Shown: positions 13,932-22,838 of the stretch, piece by piece
Position numbering within the stretch: position 1 is the stretch's first letter
Layout: each line of letters opens with the position of its first letter
From: a virus
Strand: one strand, 5' to 3'
Length of the DNA: 41,563 bases
Virus record (IMG/VR): IMGVR_UViG_3300005356_000003
Coordinates: 1 to 41,563 of that record
Position numbers and translations under genes: made by a program
Notes under the pieces: generated by a model
The model's database searches: none
What the model saw: the letters and a program-made list of their open reading frames with translations, nothing else
What the model was told of the DNA's origin: nothing

Positions 13932-15493
13932 GGTGATCCTCCCGTGCTGTAGCTGGCCGCGCGCGCGCTCCCAGCGTAGGCGGCCGACCGAGCGCCCGGT
14001 ACGTACGCGCTCGCGCGCGCGTTCAGCACGTACACCCCCGGGCGCTCGGCGGCGCCGGCCGGCCCGTACGCGGCGCCCACGCCCTCCGCGCATTCGGCCG
14101 GCGCCGTCGCGGTACTGCTCGCCGATACCGTGGCGTCATCGGCCGAGCCCGTGCCGGCACCGTCGCCCGCAGGCGCACCCACGCTGGCGCCCGCGTTGTC
14201 GGCCGAGCCCGCGCCCGTGGCGTTGCCCGCGCTCGCCTGCGTCGTCGTGGCAACGGTAGAATCAGACGCCGCCCCCGATCCGGTCGCTACGTCGGTCCCG
14301 CAAGCCACTGCACCCGTCGGATCGGGGGCGGCCCCCGTCCCGGCCGCACTGCCCGCGCTGAATGTGACAGTTGTCGTCGCGTTGTCACTCGCACCCGTAC
14401 CGGTCGCGACCTCGGCAGGTACCGCGTTGTTCGAACCGGCGTCGACGCTGGGATTGTCGGCCGCCCCCGTCGCTGTCGCGCACTCCGCGAAGCACTGGAC
14501 AGCCGACGTCGCATCGCCGGCCGAGCCCGTGCCGACCGCGCCACCGTCGAACGCCGAGACGGGCGCGGCGGCATTGTCGGCCGAGCCTGTGCCGGTGGCG
14601 CTCTCGGCGCCGGCCGTACCGCTCGCCGTGACGGCGGCGTCGTCGGCGGAGCCCGTACCCGTGGCGTTCTCGGCGCCGGCACGCAGTGATGCCGCCGGAT
14701 TGTCGGCCGCCCCGGTCCCTGCTGAACCCTCCGACGGGACGCCGAGGCCGACCGCCGCGTTGTCCGCCGCGCCCGTCCCGGCGGCATTCTCGGCATTGGC
14801 ACTGGTGCCGGTCGCCGCTGGTTTGATCTCGATATAGACGAATGCGATGTTGGTCGATGTGCCGGCGTAGGTCAGGTTCAGTGTTGTCGAGCCGCCGTTG
14901 GTCCCGTCGGCTGTCGAGCGCTTGACGAACCCGTAGCTGACCGCCCCGCCGGGCGTGCCGGTCGCGCCGGCCGGGTTGAGCGCACAGCCCGTGCCGGCCG
15001 TCATGCTGCCGAGCGCGTCCCAATCGGTTGCCGCGCCGAACGCCTGCGATCCGTTGGCCGTGCCCGTCACGCTCTGCGCCAGCGCGCCGCTGCTCGCCGA
15101 ACCGCCCTTACCGTGTGTGCCGACCGGCGACGCGTCCTGGCCGGTGAGCACGGTGATGCGTAGCGCGGCTTCGCGGAAACCACTGCTCGCCGCGTTGGTC
15201 ACCGTGACCGTCATCGCCGCGCCCGTGGCGACCGGTGCCGTCCACTGCGCCGCCTGACCGTCTTTGGTGGGCGAGTCGTTGCGGCTCTGCCAATCCTGGA
15301 GGGTGTAGGTCAGGTGCGCGCCGAGGTTGTCGGTGATCGTCGGCGTGCCCGGCAGTGACGTGCTGTTGCCGCACCACTGGATCAGCAGGAGCGAGCCCGA
15401 CGGCGGCGTGAACGACGCGCTGGTGACGGTCGCGGTCGCGCCGTTGGTCTGCGTCGCGACGGCCGGTGATGACGCGTCGATCGCCAGGGCCAC
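13928..15493 (-). CDS. Repetitive virion surface protein with about 12 GTG-rich repeats
   Basis: The product has 521 residues. Residues 1-225 form an Ig-like beta sandwich (ATVTSASFTPPSGSLLLIQW, AAMTVTVTNAASSGFREAAL), similar in style to the C-terminal domain of the tail hub at 4125-6959. From about 232 to 475 the sequence is roughly 12 tandem units of 18-25 residues built around AxGTGxADN, extremely rich in Ala, Gly, Thr and Ser with few charges. The end (ARASAYVPGARSAAYAGSAR) is another short repeat. It lies among head accessory genes, so a fibre or decoration on the capsid is likely. The role of the repeats is not known. Confidence 0.75.
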   Translation of the reverse strand: MALAIDASSPAVATQTNGATATVTSASFTPPSGSLLLIQWCGNSTSLPGTPTITDNLGAHLTYTLQDWQSRNDSPTKDGQAAQWTAPVATGAAMTVTVTNAASSGFREAALRITVLTGQDASPVGTHGKGGSASSGALAQSVTGTANGSQAFGAATDWDALGSMTAGTGCALNPAGATGTPGGAVSYGFVKRSTADGTNGGSTTLNLTYAGTSTNIAFVYIEIKPAATGTSANAENAAGTGAADNAAVGLGVPSEGSAGTGAADNPAASLRAGAENATGTGSADDAAVTASGTAGAESATGTGSADNAAAPVSAFDGGAVGTGSAGDATSAVQCFAECATATGAADNPSVDAGSNNAVPAEVATGTGASDNATTTVTFSAGSAAGTGAAPDPTGAVACGTDVATGSGAASDSTVATTTQASAGNATGAGSADNAGASVGAPAGDGAGTGSADDATVSASSTATAPAECAEGVGAAYGPAGAAERPGVYVLNARASAYVPGARSAAYAGSARAASYSTGGSP

Positions 15494-15509
15494 GCGTCAT
15501 CCCTCCGGT

Positions 15510-15854
15510 CTAGGTGCCGGCGGTGATCTGTCCGGCCAGCACGTCGGTCATGTTGTCGAGCCCCACCGCATGCAGCTGACCCTTGGGGACGTTGCGGTCA
15601 CCGACCGGACAGGTCATCTGGTGCGGCGCGCCCTCCGGCGACCCGTCGGCGCCGACCCCGAACAACAGGCGGGAGTACAGGCACCCGTCGTCGCGGTGGG
15701 TCGTCGCACCGGACAGTTCGCCAGTGGTCTGATTGAAGTCGATCACCATCGAAATGACGCGATTCGCATAGTCCGCGAACGGGCCGACCATGTAGGGCGG
15801 CTCACCCCATCCCGTGCCCGGCCGGTTGATCTGCATCGGCGGCGTCCTGCTCAT
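15510..15854 (-). CDS. Head-module protein of unknown function
   Basis: The product has 114 residues from ATG 15854 (ATGA overlap with the upstream stop), preferred over an earlier in-frame start at 15887. Features seen are a Pro/Gly-rich start (SRTPPMQINRPGTGWGEPP), a beta segment YANRVISMVIDFNQTTGELS and two cysteines (GCLYSRL, MTCPVGDR). It sits between two beta-structured head accessory genes and probably has a virion role. I do not recognise a family. Confidence 0.65.
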   Translation of the reverse strand: MSRTPPMQINRPGTGWGEPPYMVGPFADYANRVISMVIDFNQTTGELSGATTHRDDGCLYSRLLFGVGADGSPEGAPHQMTCPVGDRNVPKGQLHAVGLDNMTDVLAGQITAGT

Positions 15855-16324
15855 ATCGTGAACCGCCAGATCCCATTGGCGTGCCACACCACCGTGAGCT
15901 GACCGCTGGTGACGGACTGCGCGCCGCCGAAGTAGTTGAAGCTAGTGCCCTGGTCGGCTACCGGTGTTGTCAGCGTGTCGTCGTACACCAGGCAGCCATA
16001 AACGTTGGCCAGCGTCGCCGCCGAGCCCGACGCCGTGTCGGCGGCGTCGAAGAATACGACGGCCGACGTGGCGCTGTTGAGCACCTGGGAGGTGAGCGCG
16101 ACGCCGCCGGCAGGCCACTGGACGGCCTGCGACACCTCGTTGCCGGTGATGACCCACTGTCCGGCGTTGTACGCGCTGTTGGCTGCCGTGACGTTCTGAT
16201 CGGGCGTGATGTCGTTGTCGTACAGCGCGACCTTGAAACTGTCCGCGTCGTGATCCATCGCGCAGACGTTGCCCATCACGTCGGCCAGCATAGGCCGGAA
16301 GATCTTGGAGTTTGACCAGGCCAT
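15851..16324 (-). CDS. Beta-structured head accessory protein
   Basis: The product has 157 residues. It begins MAWSNSKIFRPMLADVMGN and includes DSFKVALYDNDITPDQ, WVITGNEVSQAVQWPAGGVAL and VVFFDAADTASGSAAT, ending LTVVWHANGIWRF. This combination is familiar from actinophage head-region proteins of unsettled role, sometimes annotated as capsid decoration or minor structural proteins. Beta strands dominate. Its ATG shares a base with the TAA of the upstream coiled-coil gene, so translation is coupled. Virion location is inferred from context. Confidence 0.65.
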   Translation of the reverse strand: MAWSNSKIFRPMLADVMGNVCAMDHDADSFKVALYDNDITPDQNVTAANSAYNAGQWVITGNEVSQAVQWPAGGVALTSQVLNSATSAVVFFDAADTASGSAATLANVYGCLVYDDTLTTPVADQGTSFNYFGGAQSVTSGQLTVVWHANGIWRFTI

Positions 16325-16692
16325 TACTCGGCGCTCCCATCATCCGGCGTGCCGTAGTCGCGGTCGAACGCGTCGACAGCCTCGATCGCATGCGCGACTT
16401 CATCGCGTGCGACCCTGCGCGCCTCGCGCGCGCCCTCCAGTGCCTGCGCCGCGCGCTCTTCCGCGGTCACCGCGGCGTCGAATGCTCGATCAGCATCACG
16501 AGCCTGGCGCAGCAACTGCGCGCGGTGCGCGGCATGCTCAGGTGTGCCCGGTACGCGGTGCTGGATTTGGTACAACTCCAGCTGGAGCGCCGCTCGGTCG
16601 GCGGCGTGGGGATCGGACGGCACCGCGGTCAGTCGCTCCCGGATTTCGACGCTCGGATCGGATGCGGCACCCGCGCCGCCGGCAGTACTCAT
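16324..16692 (-). CDS. Coiled-coil protein of the head module
   Basis: The product has 122 residues from ATG 16692, overlapping the upstream stop by four bases. Residues 20-110 are almost continuous charged helix rich in Ala, Arg and Glu (HRAQLLRQARDADRAFDAAV, ERAAQALEGAREARRVARDE), consistent with a coiled coil. It has no cysteine, metal or enzymatic motif. It may be a minor structural or assembly protein; nothing more specific can be supported. Confidence 0.65.
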   Translation of the reverse strand: MSTAGGAGAASDPSVEIRERLTAVPSDPHAADRAALQLELYQIQHRVPGTPEHAAHRAQLLRQARDADRAFDAAVTAEERAAQALEGAREARRVARDEVAHAIEAVDAFDRDYGTPDDGSAE

Positions 16693-17030
16693 GAGTCCTC
16701 CGCTCGTGCGGTCGCGCACGGCGCGTACACCGCACAGTCCTGACCGTCGTCCCTGGTGATCGTCACGCTCATGACCGGCCGACCCTCGGCGTTGACCTGT
16801 ACCAGTTCGCGACCGACGTAGTCCTGACGCTCGGCGGCCTCGATCTTGCACCGCGTACCAGCCGGCACCATCGGCATCGTCATGCCGGCCGCCGGCCCGC
16901 GTGAGCAGGTGTGGTAGCGGGTGTGCGGCGCAGCCTCGCGCGTCACCGCGGTCTGCGGGCAGTTAGGGCACACCCACCAGCGCTCAGCACTGAGCAGCGG
17001 CACGCCGCCGCCGTTGGTGTTGACGGTCAT
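16689..17030 (-). CDS. Zinc-ribbon-like small protein
   Basis: The product has 113 residues. The N-terminal part has WWVCPNCPQTAVTREAAPHT followed by RYHTC, giving C-x2-C and later H/C ligands as in a zinc ribbon. The second half is beta-rich (PAGTRCKIEAAERQDYVG, RPVMSVTITRDDGQDCAVYA). Start choice: ATG 17030 gives a normal N-terminus; an in-frame ATG at 17042 directly abuts GGAAGG and is too close for it. Similar zinc proteins occur in head modules of Streptomyces and Micromonospora phages. The function is unknown; metal binding is predicted. Confidence 0.7.
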   Translation of the reverse strand: MTVNTNGGGVPLLSAERWWVCPNCPQTAVTREAAPHTRYHTCSRGPAAGMTMPMVPAGTRCKIEAAERQDYVGRELVQVNAEGRPVMSVTITRDDGQDCAVYAPCATARAEDS

Positions 17031-17118
17031 CGATCGATCCATCCTTCCGGCGGTCGGCTGTCCGCAGGCCCGGCAGGAACCCTGTGGACAGCCGACCTCA
17101 CCACGCCGCGAGCAGGGC

Positions 17119-17694
17119 CTAGGTCAGAACGAACCGGGGGACCGTGACCAGTTCGGTCGGCGTCGCCACGGTGGCCGGCGCCGTGGTCGACAGGCCCGAA
17201 CCCGACGACTGCGACACGGCCGACTCGCCGGTCACCAGACCGGCCTTGGCGCACGTCACACCGAGCAGGGTCGGCACCGTGGTCGCGGCGACCATGATGG
17301 CCGCCCGGTACACGCCGGTCCGCGGCACGGTGTACGTGCTGGCCAGCGCCAGCGTGAAATTGGTATTGGCCGCCAGCGCCGCCGAGCCCTGGTCAGCCGA
17401 CTGACGCAGCAGCGCGGGGGTCGCGCTGTCGTCGTAGAGGGCCACCCACCACGCGGTGAGCGTGCCGCCGGCCGTGCCGCCCGAACTGAACCCGATGTTG
17501 GTGATCACGTCGCCGGCACGGAGCCAGATCCGGGCGTTGGTCATGATGCCGGTAGCGGCAATGGCGACCGAGGCCAGCCCGAAGCGGGACAGGTTGCTCC
17601 GATAGAACGTATCGGCCGACGACGGGTCCATGACGTTCTGGAACTCGAATGCGTCACCGAGACGACGGTTGTAGCCACCACGCGCGGCGGTCAT
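17119..17694 (-). CDS. Beta-rich head accessory or fibre protein
   Basis: The product has 191 residues, starting at ATG 17694 with ATGA overlap. An N-terminal arm (RGGYNRRLGDAFEFQNVMDP) precedes a beta-sandwich-like domain with WLRAGDVITNIGFSSGGTAG, LTAWWVALYDDSATPALL and TYTVPRTGVYRAAIMVAATT, the pattern of jelly-roll folds in viral fibres and decoration proteins. It is directly downstream of the capsid genes. A surface role on the head is plausible. The sequence gives no catalytic residues. Confidence 0.65.
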   Translation of the reverse strand: MTAARGGYNRRLGDAFEFQNVMDPSSADTFYRSNLSRFGLASVAIAATGIMTNARIWLRAGDVITNIGFSSGGTAGGTLTAWWVALYDDSATPALLRQSADQGSAALAANTNFTLALASTYTVPRTGVYRAAIMVAATTVPTLLGVTCAKAGLVTGESAVSQSSGSGLSTTAPATVATPTELVTVPRFVLT

Positions 17695-18233
17695 CGCACA
17701 CCACCCTCTGTGCCCTCATGGGCGGTCACGGCGGCGTCGTAGCGCGCCCGCAGTTCCTGCGTGTTCATGGCCCGGGCCTGCGCGTCCGTGACGTCGAGGT
17801 TCTTGACCGCGTAGGCGCGCCAGTCGGCCACCTTGTCACTGTCCGGCGGGTCCGGCAGTGCCGGCCGCCCGGTCGCCTCCGGCGCCTGCTCGGCCTCGGC
17901 GTCTGTCTTGACCTGACGTTCGCGCTTGCGGGCAACCTCGTCGCGCAGGCTGTCCAGTTCGGCCGCCCGGTCGAGCTCGGCCGACTCGCGCTTGAGTTCG
18001 GCGTACTCCTGGACCGTCGTCATGGTGACCCGTCGGATCGCCTCGTCAACGCCGACCTTGTCGAGCGGCTCGATCCCGTAGCCGCCCGACCGGAAGTAGG
18101 CCAGCCTGCCCGCGGTGGTCTCGTCGGTCACGTCAAGCTCGGCGCGACCGTCGATGAAATGCGTCTCCGTGCCGGCCGCGCCGACACTGCCGGTCCAGCC
18201 GGGAACCGGGGTCATGATCTTGAATTTGGACAT
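17691..18233 (-). CDS. Capsid-adjacent protein with helical C-terminal domain
   Basis: The product has 180 residues after a strong ribosome site (GGAGGGG, five bases before ATG). The N-terminus (KFKIMTPVPGWTGSVGAAGT, GRAELDVTDETTAGRLAYFR) resembles small head proteins that line up behind the capsid gene. The centre is charged coiled coil (YAELKRESAELDRAAELDSL). The C-terminus (DWRAYAVKNLDVTDAQARAM) looks like a small SAP/LEM-like helical domain able to bind DNA or protein. It could help join capsid and packaging or connector components; this is inference from position. Confidence 0.65.
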   Translation of the reverse strand: MSKFKIMTPVPGWTGSVGAAGTETHFIDGRAELDVTDETTAGRLAYFRSGGYGIEPLDKVGVDEAIRRVTMTTVQEYAELKRESAELDRAAELDSLRDEVARKRERQVKTDAEAEQAPEATGRPALPDPPDSDKVADWRAYAVKNLDVTDAQARAMNTQELRARYDAAVTAHEGTEGGVR

Positions 18234-18245
18234 CTCAACCCCTCC

Positions 18246-19241
18246 CTACTGAACCGTGATGTTGCGGTACACGCCGCACGCCTTGGACGACTTGAGCACG
18301 AACGCCGCCGGTCCCAATTCAATTTCACCGAGCTTGACCGCGCCGGACGTGGACCAGTCCGGGAAATACGTGTTGACCAACTGCTGTCCGCCGGGGCTGG
18401 CCGCATGCGCGGCGTCGAGTCCGAGGCTGACCGCGAAGACCTCGCTCACGTTCGACGTGATCGGGATGATCGGCGAACTGCCGTCCGCCCGGTCGCCCAC
18501 GTCGATCAGCGCCCAGCCGCGGTACGACTCGACATCCTGGTCGAACTCATTGCGGGTCATCGTGAGCATGTTCGCCCACTTGGCGAGCCGCTTGAGTTGC
18601 GTGATCGCCTTGGTGTTGCCGAGGATCGCCCGGGTCCCGGCCGGCACGCCGCCCGGCTGATCCGGCGTCATCGACCCGACCTTGGTGGGGACGATCGAGG
18701 ACAGCCAGATGTCGATCTTGTCGAGTTCCAGTAGCGCGTTGGCCTGCGTCGCGATCGTCACCCAGTTGGTCGATGTCGTGAGCTCGGTGGACGCGCCGGT
18801 CAGCGCCTTGGACAGGCCATCGAAGGTGTTCGCGTTGGTGGCCGTGTCTCCGTACAGGAACTCCCGTACGAACCGCTCACGGACAGCGACCATCGCTTCC
18901 ATCATTTGGAACGTGACTTCGTTGGTGCCCGCCGCGCCCAGCCGCGCGATCACTCGGTCCAGTTCGAAGCTGGCGCCGATGGGCTTGAGTGTGACGCTGT
19001 AGGTGGCGCGCGTCGCCTGACCGGGGGTGTACTCGGTGTTGATAGCACGCGGCGCCGCGCTGGCGCCGGTCAGCTTGCGGACGTAGGTGTATCCGAGGGT
19101 CGCCCCACCGGTACCCGGGACCACCGTGTCGTCGAAGGTGATGTTGTTCATCAGCCACGAGTTACGACGGAAGTCGTCGATGACAGCGAAATCGATGTCA
19201 TTGATGGTGTTTACGCCCGCCTGCGCCAAGGTGATTGGCAT
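18246..19241 (-). CDS. Major capsid protein (HK97 fold)
   Basis: The product has 331 residues. It begins PITLAQAGVNTINDIDFAVI and shows the N-arm and E-loop style sequence FRRNSWLMNNITFDDTVVPG, then TYVRKLTGASAAPRA, FELDRVIARLGAAGTNEV and AMVAVRERFVREFLYGDTAT, typical of actinophage HK97-type capsids. It follows the scaffold gene by 15 bases and has a GAGAGAG ribosome site. Length is normal for a capsid made with a separate scaffold. It should be the most abundant virion protein. Confidence 0.9.
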   Translation of the reverse strand: MPITLAQAGVNTINDIDFAVIDDFRRNSWLMNNITFDDTVVPGTGGATLGYTYVRKLTGASAAPRAINTEYTPGQATRATYSVTLKPIGASFELDRVIARLGAAGTNEVTFQMMEAMVAVRERFVREFLYGDTATNANTFDGLSKALTGASTELTTSTNWVTIATQANALLELDKIDIWLSSIVPTKVGSMTPDQPGGVPAGTRAILGNTKAITQLKRLAKWANMLTMTRNEFDQDVESYRGWALIDVGDRADGSSPIIPITSNVSEVFAVSLGLDAAHAASPGGQQLVNTYFPDWSTSGAVKLGEIELGPAAFVLKSSKACGVYRNITVQ

Positions 19242-19256
19242 AGACGTCTCTCTCTG

Positions 19257-19931
19257 TTACGTGGGTGGTCGCTGGCTGCCCAGCTGTTTCGCTACCGCGC
19301 CGATCAGTCCGAGTCGCTGACCGGCCGCTGGCGGCGCGTTGAAACCGCCATTGACCGGACCCTGCGCGCCGGCCGGCGGCGTGGTCTCCAGCAGCAATCG
19401 CGGATTGGCCGCGACCGCCTCTTTCACGAGCGCCTCAACCTTGGCCGCGAAGTCGGCCGCCGTCGGGTCGAGCGTCGCCAGTTTGCCGGCCCTGAGCAGT
19501 ACCGCGCCGACCAACTGTTCGTCGGCCTTGGCTGCTCGTGCCGCGACATCGATCGCCCGATCGATCCGCAGTGCGCGCACCTCGGCCTGCGCCGAGGTCA
19601 GGTCGGCCGCGACCTTCGCGGGGTCGACCTCGGCCGGCTTGATACCGAGTGCTTCCGCAATCTTGGTCAGAGCCTCGTCGCGGGCACTCGCCCGCGCGTT
19701 GTCCCGAGCCTTGCCGCCTTCCTCGGTCGCGATCCGCTTCCGCTCGTCCGCCAGCACCTTGTCGATGTGCGCCTTGACCGCCGGGTCGTTCGGATCGAAC
19801 TTCGCGGCCGTCGGTGCGGCCGGTACTACCGGTGTCGGCGCAGGAGCGCCGCCCGTCGGCTCACCCGTGACCGGTTCCGGCCCTGCCGGCGCCGTCCTCA
19901 GGTAGACCGTTCTCCCCCGTCGTACAAACAC
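19257..19931 (-). CDS. Capsid scaffolding protein
   Basis: The product has 224 residues. A Pro/Thr/Ala-rich leader is followed by a long charged helix (DPAVKAHIDKVLADERKRIA, ARDEALTKIAEALGIKPAEV) and the small C-terminal segment NPRLLLETTPPAG, all typical of scaffolds that guide shell assembly and leave before packaging. Start choice: GTG 19931 has AGGGAG five bases upstream; an upstream TTG (19955) lacks a ribosome site. It sits just before the capsid gene, as expected. Low Cys and aromatic content fits a disordered/helical scaffold. Confidence 0.85.
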   Translation of the reverse strand: MFVRRGRTVYLRTAPAGPEPVTGEPTGGAPAPTPVVPAAPTAAKFDPNDPAVKAHIDKVLADERKRIATEEGGKARDNARASARDEALTKIAEALGIKPAEVDPAKVAADLTSAQAEVRALRIDRAIDVAARAAKADEQLVGAVLLRAGKLATLDPTAADFAAKVEALVKEAVAANPRLLLETTPPAGAQGPVNGGFNAPPAAGQRLGLIGAVAKQLGSQRPPT

Positions 19932-19983
19932 GCGCGCGCTCCCTGGCTCGCTCAACTGCCACCACCCGGTAACAGTGACGCGA

Positions 19984-21048
19984 TCATACCCCCGAAACCC
20001 TCAAGCCGAGGTTGAGACTTTCCCGGCGTGTGTCGCGCCGGATGCCGAGTGCCTGCGACGACGCCACATGTTCGCGTACCCGCGCCTGCGCCGTCTTGCG
20101 CGCCTCGCGTGCGGCCGCCAGCGCCGGGCCGTCCAGCGCGGCCGCCTCGCGCTGGCGCAGTTCCCGTACGCGACGTTCCAACGCCCGCAACCGGTCGCGC
20201 GCCTTCTGTCCTTCGGGGTCGGGTCGCGTCACCGGCCGCCCGGTCAGCCCCGGTCGGTACCGTCCGATCCGACAGCGGCAACGCGGATGAAACAAGCCGG
20301 CGGCGCGTGCCTCGGCCAGCGACCCCGCCACCCGCACCGTCACCATACGGCCGGGCGTGCCCTCGGCCGGCATCACCAGCACGGCGCCGCCCTGCCCTGT
20401 CGCGTCGACCGTCAGGACCTTTCCCATCCAGCGCCGGCAACGCTCGCACTCCTGCGGACCGGCCGAGACGATGACCAGCACGCCGCCGGCCGCCCGCACC
20501 GCTGCCACCTCGCCCGCGATCTGCGCCTCGTGAGCGGCTGTCGCGGCGGCCATCTCGACGTAGCCGGCCAGCGACCAGCGCCGGCCGCGACGGTCGATGA
20601 ACCCCGTGATCCCCTGTTCCATGGCCTGATTCAAGGCGCGCTGGACGCCGCGACGCCGACCGAGCTCGGTCTGTCCGGTGCCCGTCAGTTGCAATCCGCC
20701 GGCCAGCACGGCGCCACGGTAGGCCTCGGCTGCGGCCTGCGCCGCCCGCCGCTCGACCCCGCGCAGACGCTCGGACAACGGCGCGGCGTAGCGCGAGACG
20801 TCGCCCCGGTAGACGGTGCCGATCATCCGGCGGACCTCGACATCGACGGCCGGGCGCTGGCGGGCCAGCACCGTTTCGGCCTCCCGCCGCACCGCGCCGA
20901 CCTCGACCATCCGGCGCGCGGCCCAATCGCCCGACGCGATGCCGCGCACCAGCCGCGCCGCGATCGAGCCGGTGATGAGCGCTTCGGCATGGGCGTACAG
21001 CGCGGCGAGACGCTGCGCCACCTCGCTCGCCCGGCCGCGGTCGGCCAC
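19984..21048 (-). CDS. MuF-like minor capsid / head morphogenesis protein
   Basis: The product has 354 residues from GTG 21048. Residues 1-230 are mostly helical (RRMVEVGAVRREAETVLARQ, RGVQRALNQAMEQGITGFID). The middle carries AGPQECERCRRWMGKVL and later LFHPRCRCRIGRYRPG, the paired Cys motifs and HPxCRC signature of phage minor capsid (MuF-type) proteins. The C-terminal 90 residues are a charged coiled coil. MuF-type proteins bind portal and capsid and may be packaged. It lies between portal and scaffold, the standard position. There is no obvious toxin domain after the MuF part. Confidence 0.8.
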   Translation of the reverse strand: MADRGRASEVAQRLAALYAHAEALITGSIAARLVRGIASGDWAARRMVEVGAVRREAETVLARQRPAVDVEVRRMIGTVYRGDVSRYAAPLSERLRGVERRAAQAAAEAYRGAVLAGGLQLTGTGQTELGRRRGVQRALNQAMEQGITGFIDRRGRRWSLAGYVEMAAATAAHEAQIAGEVAAVRAAGGVLVIVSAGPQECERCRRWMGKVLTVDATGQGGAVLVMPAEGTPGRMVTVRVAGSLAEARAAGLFHPRCRCRIGRYRPGLTGRPVTRPDPEGQKARDRLRALERRVRELRQREAAALDGPALAAAREARKTAQARVREHVASSQALGIRRDTRRESLNLGLRVSGV

Positions 21049-21051
21049 AGA

Positions 21052-21234
21052 TCAGACCCGCCGGTCGGTGACGATGGCGCGCAGTTGCGCACTATCGAGC
21101 GGCTCAGGGTGAGCGATGGTGCCACCTTGGCACTGTGACCGATCGGGTGGTGGTGCGCCCTGGAAGTCGGGAATCCAGTCGGAACAGGTACACAGCGGGT
21201 GCCGACCGGGCGGAAACCGCTCGACGTGGCTCAT
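21052..21234 (-). CDS. Small Cys/His protein between portal and MuF genes
   Basis: The product has 60 residues. Its ATG overlaps the portal stop by four bases and it ends three bases before the next start. It contains HPLCTCSDWIPDF and SQCQGGTIAHPEP, giving CxC, a later Cys and His that could bind one zinc. Such short Cys-containing proteins are found between portal and head-morphogenesis genes in other actinophages. Function unknown. Confidence 0.65.
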   Translation of the reverse strand: MSHVERFPPGRHPLCTCSDWIPDFQGAPPPDRSQCQGGTIAHPEPLDSAQLRAIVTDRRV

Positions 21235-22829
21235 GATGCGCCGATCAACCCGGCCGGTACCCTGCCGTTCTCGGCGGGGTCGGCCGGCGGCACCTCGACC
21301 GGATCGCCGTCGAATGCGCCCGGATCGGTCGGAACCGGCGGCGCGGCGGCCGTTTTCTCGTCCTCGATGGCGAGCGCTTCCGCCTGAATCTGGTCGTCCT
21401 CCCAGTCGGGATGGGCCATCGCGATCTTGGTGCGGAGCGAGATGGCCGCGGCGGCGTCCAGCAACTGGACGATTTCCGCGTCTTTCTTGGGGTCGGGCGT
21501 GACACCGTCGGCGAATTTGATCCGCACCCGCGCACCGATGGTCGACCCCTTGCTCCGGTAGTACGTCGCATCCAGCATGGCCGCCACCGTGGCCGAGCGC
21601 TGGTCGGCCCGGGTCGCCTCGTCGGCCTTGCGCGCCCGGGTCGCGATCGTGCGGGCGCCGCGCTGGCCGACCTCGGTGGCGGTCGCCTGCGCGCCCGACG
21701 CTTCCTCGCCGAACGCGTCGGCACTCAACCCGGCGTTGCGCACGATCGTGCGCCAGTTGCCGGCCGACGTCCGCTCGTACTTGTCGACATTGATCTCAAA
21801 TTCAACCTGCTCGATCTGCATGGGTTGCTTGGGGTCGAGCGACTTGACCGCCAGGAAGATCCGCTGACTCGCGTCGAACGTCGCGCCCCGGCCCGGCCCG
21901 AGCCCCCGGGTGTAGCTGTCCGGCACGACCAGGCGCGGCCGGGCGAGCCGTAGCGCGTCCATCCAGAGCGACCACGTCTCGTCCAGCGCCTGCATCGCAC
22001 CGATCGCGCCCTGGTAGTCGCTGCGCCCGTACGCCGAATCCGGCAACTCACGATTCGGCAGGATGTTGGGGTGGTGGACGACGTCGAGCAGCGGGATGCC
22101 GGTCGCGATGACGCCGTCGTCGCCCGCCAGCGCGGCGAGTCGCTCCGTCTCGGGGTGGGCGACCAGTGGCACCAGCTTGCCGAGCGCGGCATCCGTGCCC
22201 AGCCGTAGCTGATGCTGGACCGCGCCGGGTTCGTGATGTTCCAGATAGCGCAGCACGCCGTTACCGCCGTGCGAAAGGACGCGCCAGAACGTGACCTCGG
22301 CGAGCCGGCCGGACCGCCAGACCGGCAGCGCGCAGTGCGGCGTCAGTGCCTCGATGATCGGATAGTCGCTGATGGCGACGTCTACCGAGTGACGCAGGTA
22401 GGCGGACCCGTAGGCGCTGGCGAGCTCGGCGCACTGCGCCCACGCCGCGTACCCGCCGCCGTCCTCCAGGATCTCCTGTAGCCGGTCGGTCGCCTCACTC
22501 GCGTCGTCGACGCGAACCGCCGGACGCTCGCTGTACAGCAGGTCGGCCGACAGCGCGCTGATGTTGGCCGCGGCCGGGATGTGGAACCGCTCCATGTCGT
22601 CGACGCCGCCGACCGTCGGCTGTCCCCAGAACATCCGGGACAGCCACCCGTACAGACCGCTGGCGCGCTGTGACGGGCGCACGTGCAACCGGCCCTGCGC
22701 GTCGGCCTGATACAGCTTGGCGAGCTCGGCCACGTCGCCGCGGTACCAGGTGCCGTACTCGGCGAACATGTCACTGACCGCGCCGGCCAGCGGTGGCCAG
22801 GCTGCGTTGTCCCCGTACGTGATCGGCAT
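21231..22829 (-). CDS. Portal protein
   Basis: The product has 532 residues. The portal forms the 12-subunit ring through which DNA enters and leaves. The N-terminus (AVSDMFAEYGTWYRGDVAEL, SRMFWGQPTVGGVDDMERFH) and DLLYSERPAVRVDD match the actinophage portal family related to SPP1 gp6. Later segments include YSGYGRSDYQG-type loop sequence (DSAYGRSDYQGAIGAMQALD) and the helical stem near TGVDKYERTSAGN-like residues (NVDKYERTSAGNWRTIVRNA). It follows the large terminase by nine bases. Length and order are normal. Confidence 0.9.
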   Translation of the reverse strand: MPITYGDNAAWPPLAGAVSDMFAEYGTWYRGDVAELAKLYQADAQGRLHVRPSQRASGLYGWLSRMFWGQPTVGGVDDMERFHIPAAANISALSADLLYSERPAVRVDDASEATDRLQEILEDGGGYAAWAQCAELASAYGSAYLRHSVDVAISDYPIIEALTPHCALPVWRSGRLAEVTFWRVLSHGGNGVLRYLEHHEPGAVQHQLRLGTDAALGKLVPLVAHPETERLAALAGDDGVIATGIPLLDVVHHPNILPNRELPDSAYGRSDYQGAIGAMQALDETWSLWMDALRLARPRLVVPDSYTRGLGPGRGATFDASQRIFLAVKSLDPKQPMQIEQVEFEINVDKYERTSAGNWRTIVRNAGLSADAFGEEASGAQATATEVGQRGARTIATRARKADEATRADQRSATVAAMLDATYYRSKGSTIGARVRIKFADGVTPDPKKDAEIVQLLDAAAAISLRTKIAMAHPDWEDDQIQAEALAIEDEKTAAAPPVPTDPGAFDGDPVEVPPADPAENGRVPAGLIGAS

Positions 22830-22838
22830 GCTGACAGG

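Noticed and set aside
19952-20926. 324-codon minus-strand frame within the MuF-like gene
   Set aside because: Shadow in another frame of 19984-21048, which carries the HPRCRC signature; the shadow is Arg/Gly-rich without domains.
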